Counted from the stretch's first letter, positions 1 through 8,940 are shown. The stretch: DNA of 64,000 bases from Methanocella_A sp049676595 (GCF_049676595.1 NZ_CP187259.1:3348001-3412000), one strand, 5' to 3'. Numbers and translations are program-made. The notes: generated by a model from the sequence alone, not told the origin.

Positions 1-2064
1 ACGTGGAACGCCCTGTTCACATCAGAGATGAGCAGCGGAAGAGGCGGTTCGACCGACGTGATGTTCGTGGACGTGATGTTCACCATCGACTCGTCGGGCA
101 GCATGAGCTGGAACGACCCCAATGGATACAGGAAGACTGCCGCCAAAAACTTCGTGGGAGCGCTGGTGCCGGGAGACAGGGCGGGAGTAGTCGATTTCGA
201 CTCCTATGCCAGCGTGAAACAGCCGCTCACGAGTAACTTCAGTGACGTGAATAGATCCATCGACAGGCTGGACGCATCTGGAGGAACTAACATTGGGGCC
301 GGCGTCAGCGCAGCGAACAGCCACCTCATCGCAAATGGTAACAAGAGCCACGCGTGGCTGATGATCCTGCTCACCGACGGCCAGGGGTCTTATAGCAGCT
401 ATTACACTCAACAGGCGAAAGCCAATAACATCACCATATACACGATCGGGTTAGGTAGCAGCGTCGACAGCAACCTGCTCACCCAAATAGCCACGCAGAC
501 AGGGGGCAAGTACTTCAGCGTATCCTCCGCAGACCAGCTGCCCCAGGTATTCCGCAACATCAGCGAGGAGATAGAGCCCATTGACTCTGATGGCGACGGG
601 CTGTCAGATACCCTGGAAACAACCGGATTCAGGGACGGGTGCGGAAATGTGTACCATACGAACCCGAACGACCCGGACTCGGATGATGATGGGCTGCCGG
701 ATGGAGAAGAGGCCGGAGAGCTGACAACTGCGCCGGATGGTAAAACATACTACTACTGCTTGACCAGCCCGACCAGTTCGGATACGGACTGTGATGAGCT
801 CGGCGACTTCGACGAAGTTATGGCCTATGATACTGATCCGAGAGGCTGGGACACAGATAGCGACTGGCTGCCTGACGGGTATGAGGTCAATATTGGCACA
901 AACCCGAATTCTGGAGATACGGATGGAGATGGGTACCCGGACTTTTTCGAGGTGGCAAGCCAAACGCAGCCCATGATGAACGGGTGGTTTAACCCGCTTG
1001 TTAAAGACATCTCCCTCGAGACACGGGCTTTGGAGTACTCTCTTGGTATGGTGGCAGGTGAATGGGCTTACCAGGGCCATGATAACACATATTTCTTGCT
1101 TGGTTGGATGACCCCGGGCCTCATTCCGGTCGTTAGTGATCTTACAGATGTCCGTGACTTTTTCGCTGCTGTTTACCACATGGATGCCGCCAGCATAGCC
1201 ATGAATGGTGCGACCGTAATCATTGATATAGCCTCAGATCTCGGGTATCTGAGTGTCATTGGCGCTGCACCTGGCTATCTTGCATCCACAATAAGTAGCG
1301 AAGTTAAGATATGTGGCAAGTTCCTTGCCAGCCACCCCCACATGATCAACACTGTCCTGCCCTTCGTGATGACCCTGTACACGAAGCTTGACAACAATAT
1401 CGGAAAAGCAGTAGCCACGGCCATAGAGGAGATGACCAGGGCCGGAAAAGACGGGAGCGGCATCTACAACTCGCTAAAAGGAAGGGGAATAAGCGATGCC
1501 AAGTTCGTAGAATGGTGCAGCAAAGGTGTTGTAGAACATGCCGATCTGCTCACTAGACAAGGTTCAGAACAAGCCGATATAGATAAAGTGATAGGGATAT
1601 TTGAAAAAAATGGGAGGATTGCCGCAGACTTTGATAACGTCGAACGCATTGGTAAAACAAGTGATCCTGGTAAAATCTACTGGCTTGAAAAGGGCAAATC
1701 TTCGTATGGTTCGGATCATATACATTACAGACATATAGCTGGAACTGATACTGGTAGACGTGAAACTACATTCTGGCCTGCCGGCTATTATATACAAAGG
1801 TTAGGAAAAACAACTCCCGGCAATATGAACGTGTTCAACGTAAAAGAGATGATCGAAAAAAGTGTTAAATATGGCAAACAGCCAGACCCGAATGATCCCG
1901 GAAAATTTGTCCTGGAATTATGTCCCGAGCAATATGGGATAAAGGAGATTGTTACAATCGTGGGAGATGATGGCCGGATCGTTACATCCTGGCCCAGTAA
2001 AGGTTCCAATGTATGCCACTATGATGAGATTAAAAGAGTATGGAGCGAAAGCTGGGGGGTTTGA
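1..2064 (+). CDS. Surface vWA / calcium-repeat protein with C-terminal toxin-like domain (5' end outside window)
   Basis: The reading frame is open to the left edge, so the N-terminus is missing. Counting from the Met at base 28, a von Willebrand A domain spans about residues 8-180, with the MIDAS motif DSSGS at 21-25 and a later LLTDG. Residues 186 to about 315 hold four to five acidic DxDxDG repeats of the thrombospondin type 3 kind, usual in calcium-stiffened surface stalks. A hydrophobic stretch at about 350-460 resembles the pre-toxin region of polymorphic toxins. The last ~130 residues carry H564, H566 and H569 (HIHYRH) and a WPAG motif at 583-586. The neighbours, an immunity-like gene and a partial second copy of this C-terminus, support a toxin role. 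That role is inferred; the toxic activity is not identifiable by eye. Confidence 0.8.
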   Translation, partial: TWNALFTSEMSSGRGGSTDVMFVDVMFTIDSSGSMSWNDPNGYRKTAAKNFVGALVPGDRAGVVDFDSYASVKQPLTSNFSDVNRSIDRLDASGGTNIGAGVSAANSHLIANGNKSHAWLMILLTDGQGSYSSYYTQQAKANNITIYTIGLGSSVDSNLLTQIATQTGGKYFSVSSADQLPQVFRNISEEIEPIDSDGDGLSDTLETTGFRDGCGNVYHTNPNDPDSDDDGLPDGEEAGELTTAPDGKTYYYCLTSPTSSDTDCDELGDFDEVMAYDTDPRGWDTDSDWLPDGYEVNIGTNPNSGDTDGDGYPDFFEVASQTQPMMNGWFNPLVKDISLETRALEYSLGMVAGEWAYQGHDNTYFLLGWMTPGLIPVVSDLTDVRDFFAAVYHMDAASIAMNGATVIIDIASDLGYLSVIGAAPGYLASTISSEVKICGKFLASHPHMINTVLPFVMTLYTKLDNNIGKAVATAIEEMTRAGKDGSGIYNSLKGRGISDAKFVEWCSKGVVEHADLLTRQGSEQADIDKVIGIFEKNGRIAADFDNVERIGKTSDPGKIYWLEKGKSSYGSDHIHYRHIAGTDTGRRETTFWPAGYYIQRLGKTTPGNMNVFNVKEMIEKSVKYGKQPDPNDPGKFVLELCPEQYGIKEIVTIVGDDGRIVTSWPSKGSNVCHYDEIKRVWSESWGV

Positions 2065-2070
2065 TGTATT

Positions 2071-2592
2071 GTGACTGTGCATAACTTGAAAATTGAATAT
2101 TTCCTTGAAACTGACAATGAGATTAATGTAAAAGATGAATGGGGCGTCCTTGGCGGTTTCAGAATCGTGTACAATGATCAAATCTTAACAAAATACGTCG
2201 ATTATCAGTCAGATGAAGGATATCATAGCGAACGGATATTCCACGATCTTAAGGTATGGATGAGATCTATAAAAGAACTGGTAGTGAAGGGAAGTACCGA
2301 GCTTGGCATTGTAGATTCCCTCACTACCTTCAAATTTTTGTTAAAAAATGACTCGATATACCTCTTGATCGATGCTGGAAATACAGAAACGAATAAGTTG
2401 TATCCGGGTGAGGGCAAAGGCTATCCGATTCCTGCCAAGTTGTTTCTAAAAGAGATCGTTACCCTTGGTCACAGGTTCATCGACGATATCGCAGCCCGTT
2501 ATAAAAATATGGATCCTGTAGAAATAAATAATTTTAAGAAGGCACTCGGCGAAGCAGATCATTACGTTAATGAATATATGAAAACACACTGA
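2071..2592 (+). CDS. Candidate immunity protein for the upstream toxin-like domain
   Basis: This small acidic protein of 173 residues has no signal peptide or membrane segment, so it should be cytosolic. It starts with GTG only 6 bases after the toxin stop. The G-rich end of the toxin gene lies about 10 bases upstream as a Shine-Dalgarno site, which suggests translational coupling. Conserved blocks shared with the paralogue at 3342 are an ILTK-V--DEG region near residue 37, G-PIPAK near 116, and LG--FI-D---RY-N near 127. Small cytosolic proteins placed directly after a polymorphic toxin are usually its immunity partner. I do not recognise a named immunity family, so the role rests on position and on the repeated toxin/immunity arrangement. 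Confidence 0.7.
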   Translation: MTVHNLKIEYFLETDNEINVKDEWGVLGGFRIVYNDQILTKYVDYQSDEGYHSERIFHDLKVWMRSIKELVVKGSTELGIVDSLTTFKFLLKNDSIYLLIDAGNTETNKLYPGEGKGYPIPAKLFLKEIVTLGHRFIDDIAARYKNMDPVEINNFKKALGEADHYVNEYMKTH

Positions 2593-2644
2593 TTCAATAG
2601 TCTCTGAACTGTTAGATATACTATGACCGGCCACACTGATCGGC

Positions 2645-3291
2645 GTGATGATATGCCTGAAATTCCTGGCACACCATGCTCACTACCCCACTGAGATCAC
2701 CGGTATAATGATAGGGGTTGTGAAGATCGGTGGAGACAACATAGACGATCAGTTAGCAGTCGTAATAAAGGCGATGAATAAGGTCGGCCAGAACGGCGAC
2801 GCGGTTGTCTATCACCTGCTACAGAGGGGAGTGAATAAAAAGAAAATTGTCGAATGGTCTAAGAAAGGCAACCTGGCAGACGCGCAAAAGTTACTGGTTA
2901 GCGGCCATACGATAGACGAAGTTGACTTGGTAATACAACATCGTAAAAAATTGAAGACATTATTGAAATGGGGCATGTGGATGCAAAACCTGCTTTTGGA
3001 CAGCCTGAAATTATTTAGTGGTTAGAGAAAGGAGATTTCAAGTTCGGCGATGTTCATATCGATATCCGACATGTATCAGGTTCGAAGATAGGCAAGAGTA
3101 AAACATCGTACTGGCCAGCAGGTTATCAGGTTAGGACAGGTTGCCCTTCGACGCCAATGAAGATGACGCATGACTTTTTATCGGATATATCTGTGAGATA
3201 CAAGAATCTAAAACCGATTGATATACACAATTTCAGCCAGGCGTTGAAGAATACTGAAGAGGTGGTGGGAGAGTACAATAAAACTCATTGA
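2645..3291 (+). pseudogene. Broken toxin C-terminus fused to immunity C-terminus (orphan cassette)
   Basis: The first part (2645 to about 2945) aligns with the pre-toxin region of the large surface protein, from its KICGKFLASHPH segment onward. The frame then shifts at an A-run near 2944-2949. The new frame continues the toxin domain but has an in-frame TAG at 3016 where the intact protein has Tyr. It keeps WLEKG, the HIxxRH pattern and YWPAG (WPAG at 3115-3126). Right after this (about 3140) the same frame runs into the last ~45 residues of the immunity family, ending in YNKTH and TGA at 3289. So a deletion joined a toxin tip to an immunity tail. With a frameshift, a stop and no export signal it is almost certainly not expressed as a working toxin. 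Confidence 0.75.
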
Positions 3292-3341
3292 CATATGTTA
3301 AAAAAGACGGGACTTGGATGATTGGCTAACGGTGTATAGGT

Positions 3342-3875
3342 ATGACAGGGTTTACCATAAACTATAAAATCGAGGATAGTAGCATCAAACCAGAAAGCGT
3401 TAGAGAATGGTACCAGCTCAACGGGGGTATCCGGGTCATATTTAATGACATAATCCTGACAAAAAACGTTCAGGCACCGGACGACGAAGGCTTTATCGGG
3501 AACTACATCCTGTATGAGATACCGGAGATCATCGAAGCGATTCCAAGGCTGATCGAGGGTCAAAAATGCATGATCAGCATTGAAGAAGACATGATCGGAA
3601 TTTCGCTCGACTTAACAGACGGACAGGTGTATTTTTCGATAGTCTCCACGCAGCATGAGTGTAGGTGGGCTATTGATACTACTGAAAGCTATCCATGCGG
3701 CGAAAGAGGATGCCCTATCCCGGCAAAAATATTTTTTGCCGGGGTCATCGATCTCGGGGAGAAATTCATAGCGGATGTTTCCCAAAGATACGTCAATCTC
3801 CATAATTATGTAAAAGATATTAAAACGACATTGGATTATGCTTCAAAAGTAGCCGAGGATTACGACAAACCCTAA
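3342..3875 (+). CDS. Second candidate immunity protein (paralogue)
   Basis: This protein of 177 residues is related to the candidate immunity protein at 2071. Both share an N-terminal beta-rich part with the ILTKNV and DEGF motifs, a central GCPIPAKIFF segment and a C-terminal helix containing IADVSQRYVN. It has no signal peptide or membrane helix. It begins with ATG, and no strong Shine-Dalgarno is seen. It follows the broken toxin cassette, so it may be an orphan immunity gene kept to protect against kin carrying that toxin variant; this is inference. It is the last intact gene before the convergent argS. Confidence 0.65.
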   Translation: MTGFTINYKIEDSSIKPESVREWYQLNGGIRVIFNDIILTKNVQAPDDEGFIGNYILYEIPEIIEAIPRLIEGQKCMISIEEDMIGISLDLTDGQVYFSIVSTQHECRWAIDTTESYPCGERGCPIPAKIFFAGVIDLGEKFIADVSQRYVNLHNYVKDIKTTLDYASKVAEDYDKP

Positions 3876-3955
3876 AAGCCGCTAAACAAGCCCTTAGGAA
3901 AGCAGATCATCAGGTTGGTGTGTTCGAAAAGCCGCCGACAATAGTGTCTTAAACT
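3875..3955 (+). pseudogene. Remnant of a third immunity gene 3' end
   Basis: Right after the second immunity gene, in another frame, about 25 codons read KAAKQALRKADHQV and onward to a TAA. They resemble the final helix of the first immunity protein (FKKALGEADHYV). It has no start and is too short to be a gene. It looks like the scar of a lost cassette. Confidence 0.4.
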
Positions 3956-3956
3956 T

Positions 3957-3994
3957 TATAAAAAGTAAAAAGTGAGGAGGCTTTACATCTCCTC
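3957..3994 (-). terminator. Terminator of prf1-argS
   Basis: A GAGGAG/CTCCTC stem overlaps the last codons and stop of argS. On the minus strand it is followed by two T-tracts (ACTTTTTACTTTTTAT). Confidence 0.55.
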
Positions 3995-5674
3995 AATGGC
4001 CGCTACTCCAAGCATGCCCAGCGAAGCTGCCAGCGCCTTCCTCGATGCGTCGACCAGCGCCAGCCGTGCCTCTTTTAGCTCCGGCTCGGCGATGAGCACC
4101 GGGGAGACCCGGTAGAACTGGTTGAAGGCTTCTGCTAACTCGCGGGCGTAGATGGCGATGACGTGGGGCTTGAGCTCGGTGGAGGCGTTCTTGATCACGT
4201 AGGGCATCATGGCGATCTTCTTGACCAGTGTCGCCTCTTCCGGCTCCCTCAGCACGGATGCATCGTAAGCACCCGGCTTCGCCTTCTCCAGGATGCTGCA
4301 GCATCTTGCGTGGGCGTACTGGATAAACGGGGCGCCCTGCTTCTCGAAGTCAAGCGCCGTTTCCCACTTGAAGGTGATCGACTTCTCCGGCGCAACGCGC
4401 ACAATATCAAAGCGGACTGCACCAATCCCCACCGCTTCGGCGATCTGCCTCTTCTTCTCCTCGGGGATGTCCTTCCTGCGCTTGTCCACCTCGACGTATG
4501 CCCTTTCGACGGCTTCGTCCAGCAGGTCGTCCAGGTTGACGACGACGCCTTTCCTAGTAGACATGCGGCCCTCGGGCAATGACACGAACGAGTAGAACAC
4601 GATGGTCGGTGCCTTCTTCTCGCCCAGGATGCTCAGCGCTGCGTTCAGGCGCTGCATGGCGAGCTTCTGGTCCTCGCCAAGGACATTGACCGCCTTGTCG
4701 CACTGGGCCAGCTTCCATACATGGAAGGCGATGTCTCTCGTAGTGTAGAGAGAGGTGTCGTCCGCCCTGGTCAAAACGAACTCCTTGTCCATGCCGAAGG
4801 TCGACAAGTCGAGTGCCAGCGCGCCATCCTTGGTCGTAGCGTACTTTGACTCGGCGAGCGTCTTGACAGCCCGGTTGACCGAGCCGTCTCTGACGAAGTC
4901 GGACTCCCACACGAACCGGTCGTAGAACACGTTCATCCTGGCGAGGGTCATCTTCTGGCCTTCGAGGCATCGTTCAACCATTTCCCTGAACTTGACCGCC
5001 GTGGCGGGGTCCATGTGCTCGTAGGCGTTCAGGATCTCGGAGATCTCCTTCTCCACTGACTCGTCGGACTTCCTCAGGTCGGTAGCCGCCCTGTAAACTT
5101 CGACGATCTCGTGGTCGGGCTTGTCTGTCTCGGGCTTCCCCGGCTTGATCCTGTCCAGGTGGTCGAAGCCCCAGACGATAGTGGCTTCCTGTTTACCCAT
5201 GTCGTCCACGTAGTACTGGACTTCCAGGTCGTAGCCGCCGGCTCTCAGGAGCCGGGCAAGCGTGTCGCCTATGATCGGGTTACGCCCTCTGCCCACGTGC
5301 AGCGGCCCGGTCGGGTTGGCGGAAGTGTGCTCTAAAATGACTTTGACATTGTTGGGCTCCAGCTCGAAAAACTTCTTCTCCGAGAGGATTTCTTTAAGGG
5401 AATCGCTGACATATTTCTGGCTGGCGTAGAAGTTGATGTAGGCGCCCGTAGCCTCGACCCTGTCGATGTACTCGCTCTTGCCCATCTTCTCCACGATGGC
5501 GGCGGCGATCTCCTTGGGGTTCTTCTTCAGCTCCTTGGCGAGCCGGAAGGGCAGCGATGAGCTAACATCGGCGTGCTGCGACTCGACAAGGTTCAGGTCG
5601 CCGGCCGGATAGCCAGCGTCAGCCACCGCCTGCTTCAGCAGGCGGCCGGTCTCCTCTAACAGTTTAAGGTACAT
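3983..5674 (-). CDS. argS: Arginyl-tRNA synthetase
   Basis: This class I enzyme charges tRNA-Arg with arginine in the cytosol. The 563-residue length is normal. The N-terminal add-1-like domain covers about residues 1-95. The ATP site has the HIGH-type signature in SANPTGPLHVGRGRN at 118-132, with Arg in place of the last His. The KMSKS-type loop reads GRMSTRKG near residue 370. The C-terminal anticodon-binding domain (DALR type) fills the last ~110 residues. It starts with ATG, 15 bases after the stop of prf1, so the two translation genes are very likely one transcript. A stem with a T-tract overlaps its stop. Confidence 0.96.
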   Translation of the reverse strand: MYLKLLEETGRLLKQAVADAGYPAGDLNLVESQHADVSSSLPFRLAKELKKNPKEIAAAIVEKMGKSEYIDRVEATGAYINFYASQKYVSDSLKEILSEKKFFELEPNNVKVILEHTSANPTGPLHVGRGRNPIIGDTLARLLRAGGYDLEVQYYVDDMGKQEATIVWGFDHLDRIKPGKPETDKPDHEIVEVYRAATDLRKSDESVEKEISEILNAYEHMDPATAVKFREMVERCLEGQKMTLARMNVFYDRFVWESDFVRDGSVNRAVKTLAESKYATTKDGALALDLSTFGMDKEFVLTRADDTSLYTTRDIAFHVWKLAQCDKAVNVLGEDQKLAMQRLNAALSILGEKKAPTIVFYSFVSLPEGRMSTRKGVVVNLDDLLDEAVERAYVEVDKRRKDIPEEKKRQIAEAVGIGAVRFDIVRVAPEKSITFKWETALDFEKQGAPFIQYAHARCCSILEKAKPGAYDASVLREPEEATLVKKIAMMPYVIKNASTELKPHVIAIYARELAEAFNQFYRVSPVLIAEPELKEARLALVDASRKALAASLGMLGVAAIEEM

Positions 5675-5689
5675 GTCTTCACACCCCGC

Positions 5690-6943
5690 TTACGATCCTG
5701 TGTGGTATCGCAGGATGGCCGCGATGCCGCCGAACGCGTTGAACAGCTGCTCGCCTTCCTCGAAGTCGGTGCTGATGAACTCGACTTCCGTGTTCATCTG
5801 CTCTGCGGTCAGCGAGAGCTCCTCGACGACGTCGATGTTTTCGGTGATGGCCAGAGACGACTGGCACTTCGGGCACCGTTCTCCCACGGTGGGTGTTTCG
5901 CCCACCCGGTACTTGATCGACTTGGTCGTGGTGTAGTTACAGTTGCCGCTCTGGCATTTTACCGTCAGCCTGCTCTTCCTGAGGTCCTCGGAGAGGAGTA
6001 ATACTTCTACCGCGCCCATTTGCAGGTTGGCTCTGACCGAGTCCTCACCGTAAGAGGCGAGGCCGCGTTCCGCTACCAGTTCCTTCATGAACTTTTCGAG
6101 GAGCTTCTTTTCCTTGACTACGTCGAGGTTAGAGAGCGTGTCACCTGCCGCATCCATGAGCTCGGTCAGCCCCGACTCGTCGGTATATGCGATATCATAG
6201 AGGCCGAGGATCTTCGGCTGTAGCTCGTGGTGGAGGTACTCGCCTTTCACGAACTCTTCCTTACTTGGCGTCGGGCCGCCCACCAGAATGCCCTGAAAGT
6301 CGTTGCGGTCGATGGCCAGGAAGATGTCGTTGGCCGCGTCGCCGATACGCTTGTTGAACTCGTTGATGGCAATCAGTCTCAGCTGCTGGAACCGGTGAGA
6401 CGATTGCCCGCCCTTCTTTTGCTTCCCGGGCACGGTACTTGTCAGGTGCCTCAGCGGCGTGATGTGATTACCTTTAAGCGTCCCGATCGTAGCCTCTCTG
6501 CGGTCCACGACCAGCAGGCCGAAGGTCTTCTTGTCGACCAGCATGTCCTCGAGCTTCTCCAGCTCGAAGTTGCTGCCGCACCGGTATGAGTACGAGGTGA
6601 TCGGCTGAGGCGGCTCGACGACGATGGACTCCATGTCCTGCTTATTGCCGCCCAGCGACACCGCGCCGGTGAAGATGACCATGCCGTTCTCAGGAGGCTC
6701 CTTGAAATACCTGAGCTTGGCCATGATCGACTCCAGCGCGCTCTGCACGTTGTCCCGGGTGGATTTGGACTTGATGTTAGCGGCCGAGCCGTGCTCATCC
6801 CTGAGGTAAGCTACCACATCGGAAATCCGCTTTTCGTGCGGGATGTACAGCGAGATAAGCTCGGTGCCCTGTCCCTGCTTGCTCCGGAGCTCTTCGAGCT
6901 TCCTCTTAAACTCATACTTGTGTCTCTGTTCTTCTGACGACAT
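5690..6943 (-). CDS. prf1: Archaeal peptide chain release factor aRF1
   Basis: aRF1 recognises all three stop codons in the ribosomal A site and triggers release of the finished protein. All family marks are present: NIKS at 56-59 and YxCxxxF at 120-126 for stop-codon reading, GGQ at 178-180 for peptidyl-tRNA hydrolysis, and a C-terminal domain with a Cys pair arrangement (CQSGNC, CPKC) that can bind zinc. The 417-residue length is standard. It is the first gene of a two-gene unit with argS. A TATA-like ATTATATAT near 7160-7170 would give a leader of about 190 nt. Confidence 0.97.
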   Translation of the reverse strand: MSSEEQRHKYEFKRKLEELRSKQGQGTELISLYIPHEKRISDVVAYLRDEHGSAANIKSKSTRDNVQSALESIMAKLRYFKEPPENGMVIFTGAVSLGGNKQDMESIVVEPPQPITSYSYRCGSNFELEKLEDMLVDKKTFGLLVVDRREATIGTLKGNHITPLRHLTSTVPGKQKKGGQSSHRFQQLRLIAINEFNKRIGDAANDIFLAIDRNDFQGILVGGPTPSKEEFVKGEYLHHELQPKILGLYDIAYTDESGLTELMDAAGDTLSNLDVVKEKKLLEKFMKELVAERGLASYGEDSVRANLQMGAVEVLLLSEDLRKSRLTVKCQSGNCNYTTTKSIKYRVGETPTVGERCPKCQSSLAITENIDVVEELSLTAEQMNTEVEFISTDFEEGEQLFNAFGGIAAILRYHTGS

Positions 6944-7179
6944 ATGATACGTATCCTCTGTTCAGTTAGTGTTTAGTTGATATGCGGGCCGCTCTCTGCG
7001 AAAAAATGGGCAGGCTAAGCTGGCCTCAAAATGAATGGAACGGTGCGCTAGTCACGCCTCACGGCCACGATAGCGACGGCTACGTTGAGAATGACCGCTT
7101 TGTCGCTACGGAAAATACCGTGATGCACGCACATGCTGGTCAGAATTTACCCGGGGCGAATATATATAATTTGCGATGA
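6944..7179. other. Upstream region of prf1
   Basis: No convincing gene is present. A short open frame at 6982-7179 has no Shine-Dalgarno and no recognisable protein features. An AT-rich TATA-like patch (about 7157-7172) could serve prf1 on the minus strand. Confidence 0.5.
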
Positions 7180-7465
7180 GAAGGAACGACTGGTCCGGGA
7201 CGTGTTGAGAGGTCGGAGAGGCAGTCGGAGAGGTACGAGGAGTTCAGGGAGGACTTTTCAAGCTGGGAGGTCAGGGAGGTCAGGAGGTCTGAGAGGGAGG
7301 TTATGTGAGGCACCCGGAGGTCCGAGAGACTTAACTTAAAAATATCCTCTCTGACCTTTCCACACTCCCTATCCTCCTCTCTGACCTCCTGACCTCCCTG
7401 ACCTCCCAGCTTGAAAATCCTCCCCGACCTCCCGCGACCTCCCCGACCTCAAGGAGTTCTTAATC
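7180..7465. repeat. Family A palindrome, copy 1 (GGAGGTCAG arrays)
   Basis: The left arm is purine-rich and built from ~9-nt units such as GGAGGTCAG. The right arm is its pyrimidine-rich complement. The core CAAGCTGGGAGGTCAGGG at about 7260 is mirrored by CCCTGACCTCCCAGCTTG at about 7398. The loop lies near 7325-7350. It could fold into a very long hairpin as RNA or single-stranded DNA. The same arms recur in five other intergenic regions of this window. Confidence 0.85.
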
Positions 7466-7542
7466 GGCTTAATTTGATCGGGCACACGTCCAAAAGTTCC
7501 AGCAGTGACTATGCCTGGCGATGTATAAATAGAAAATGAGCG

Positions 7543-7586
7543 GCGAGGTATGCTGGCGACTACTGATCGCCAGCATTACCCCTCGC
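7543..7586 (-). terminator. Hairpin downstream of the RNase J gene
   Basis: A stem of GCGAGG plus TGCTGGCGA pairs with TCGCCAGCA plus CCTCGC around a short loop. On the minus strand a T-rich stretch (CATTTTCTATTTAT) follows, fitting termination of the RNase J transcript. Confidence 0.5.
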
Positions 7587-7602
7587 ACGCCGGATGAGCC
7601 CT

Positions 7603-8940
7603 TTAAAGGGTGAGCTCCTGCCCGTTTCTCAGGATGTGCACGGTCTGGCCGAACTCGTAGCCGGTGTCCTCGGCCATCTCCACGTATGCCGTGTGCATGT
7701 TCAAGGTGCCGTGGGTGGGTATGACGTGCTCGGGCCTGACCATCCTCAGGAGTTCCCAGTGGTCTTCCTTGTAGGCGTGGCCGGACACGTGAACCCGGTC
7801 GTAGATTCTCGCACCCTTCTGCTTTAATTTCGTCTCGCAGGTATACCGGTTCGCAATGTTCAGCTGGTTCGGTATGACGTTGGCAGAGAAGATTACTTTG
7901 TCCCCTGCCTCCATCTGGAAATCGAGTTCTCCGCTGGCAATGCGGCCGAGGACTGCGCCGGGCTCTCCCTGGTGGCCGGTGACTATTGGCAGGTACTTGT
8001 TCTTGCCTTCCCTGATGATCTGTTTGGTAGTCGAATCTACCGAGCGGCGGTTGCCGCAAATCTTCAGGTTATCGGGCTTTTTCACGTAGCCCATCCTGAG
8101 GGCGGTACCAAAGTACCGCTCCATGCTGCTGCCCATGAGCACAGGAGTACGGCCCATCTTGGCCGATGCCTCGATGACTGCGTTGAGGCGGGCGATGTGT
8201 GACGCGAACGTGGTAACCAGCACGCCGCTCTCGGTCTCTTCCGTACCCAGCAGGGCGTCCCAGACAAGATCCTTGGCGATCTGCTCAGACGGGGTCTTGC
8301 CCGAGTGGTCCGAGTCGAGGCCTTCGGTGATCATGGCAAATACGCCATCCCGGCCGATCTGCTTGAGCCTCTTGAAGTCAGGGACCTCGCCCAGCGTCGG
8401 CGTACGGTCGATCTTGAAGTCGCACGCGTACAGGATAATGCCAAACGGAGTGTGCAGCGCGGCGAAAGCGCTGTCGATGATGCTGTGCTGCACCCTGATG
8501 AGCTCTACGGCCAGGTTCTTCGACAGGTCGTAGATCTCGCCGCACATCATCGGGACGAGCTTATTGGTGACCTTGAACTTACGCTCGGACTTGATCTCCT
8601 GCCTTATCAGTTCAGTCGTGAACGGCGTGCCGATGATCGGGCACTTGTACCGGTGGGCCAGCTTGGGCACTGCGCCGATATGGTCCAGGTGGCCGTGCGT
8701 GCACACGATGCCGACCACGTTGCCGTCGACGTTCTTGAGGATCTTGTCATCGGGAATCGCCCCCATCTGGATGAGGTCGAGAGAATGCATGTTCTCCATT
8801 TCCGTGTCTTCGTGGATCTGGATCCGGTCGAGCCGGACACCCATGTCCATGATGACAATCTCTTTTCCTACTCTTATGGCGGTCATGTTGCGGCCTACTT
8901 CCTCGTAGCCGCCGACCGCTATGATTCCTACATCTTTCAT
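7603..8940 (-). CDS. rnj: Archaeal ribonuclease J (beta-CASP metallo-beta-lactamase)
   Basis: This enzyme degrades RNA, in archaea mainly 5' to 3'. The metal-binding motif THGHLDHIG is at residues 81-89, with further His residues in RVQHSIIDSA and VIPTHG. The beta-CASP insert and a VSGHA motif near the C-terminus mark RNase J rather than CPSF-type aRNase Z or aCPSF. At 445 residues it is the short archaeal form without the bacterial C-terminal domain. It stands alone between family A repeats and mer, with a hairpin downstream. The upstream region may be a long structured leader. Confidence 0.9.
   Translation of the reverse strand: MKDVGIIAVGGYEEVGRNMTAIRVGKEIVIMDMGVRLDRIQIHEDTEMENMHSLDLIQMGAIPDDKILKNVDGNVVGIVCTHGHLDHIGAVPKLAHRYKCPIIGTPFTTELIRQEIKSERKFKVTNKLVPMMCGEIYDLSKNLAVELIRVQHSIIDSAFAALHTPFGIILYACDFKIDRTPTLGEVPDFKRLKQIGRDGVFAMITEGLDSDHSGKTPSEQIAKDLVWDALLGTEETESGVLVTTFASHIARLNAVIEASAKMGRTPVLMGSSMERYFGTALRMGYVKKPDNLKICGNRRSVDSTTKQIIREGKNKYLPIVTGHQGEPGAVLGRIASGELDFQMEAGDKVIFSANVIPNQLNIANRYTCETKLKQKGARIYDRVHVSGHAYKEDHWELLRMVRPEHVIPTHGTLNMHTAYVEMAEDTGYEFGQTVHILRNGQELTL

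Noticed and set aside
3016..3018. In-frame TAG as pyrrolysine codon
   Set aside because: The intact toxin has Tyr here, the same gene also has a frameshift, and no Pyl genes are in the window. A simple nonsense mutation is likelier.
6982..7179. 65-codon open frame upstream of prf1
   Set aside because: It overlaps the likely promoter, lacks a Shine-Dalgarno and has no features.
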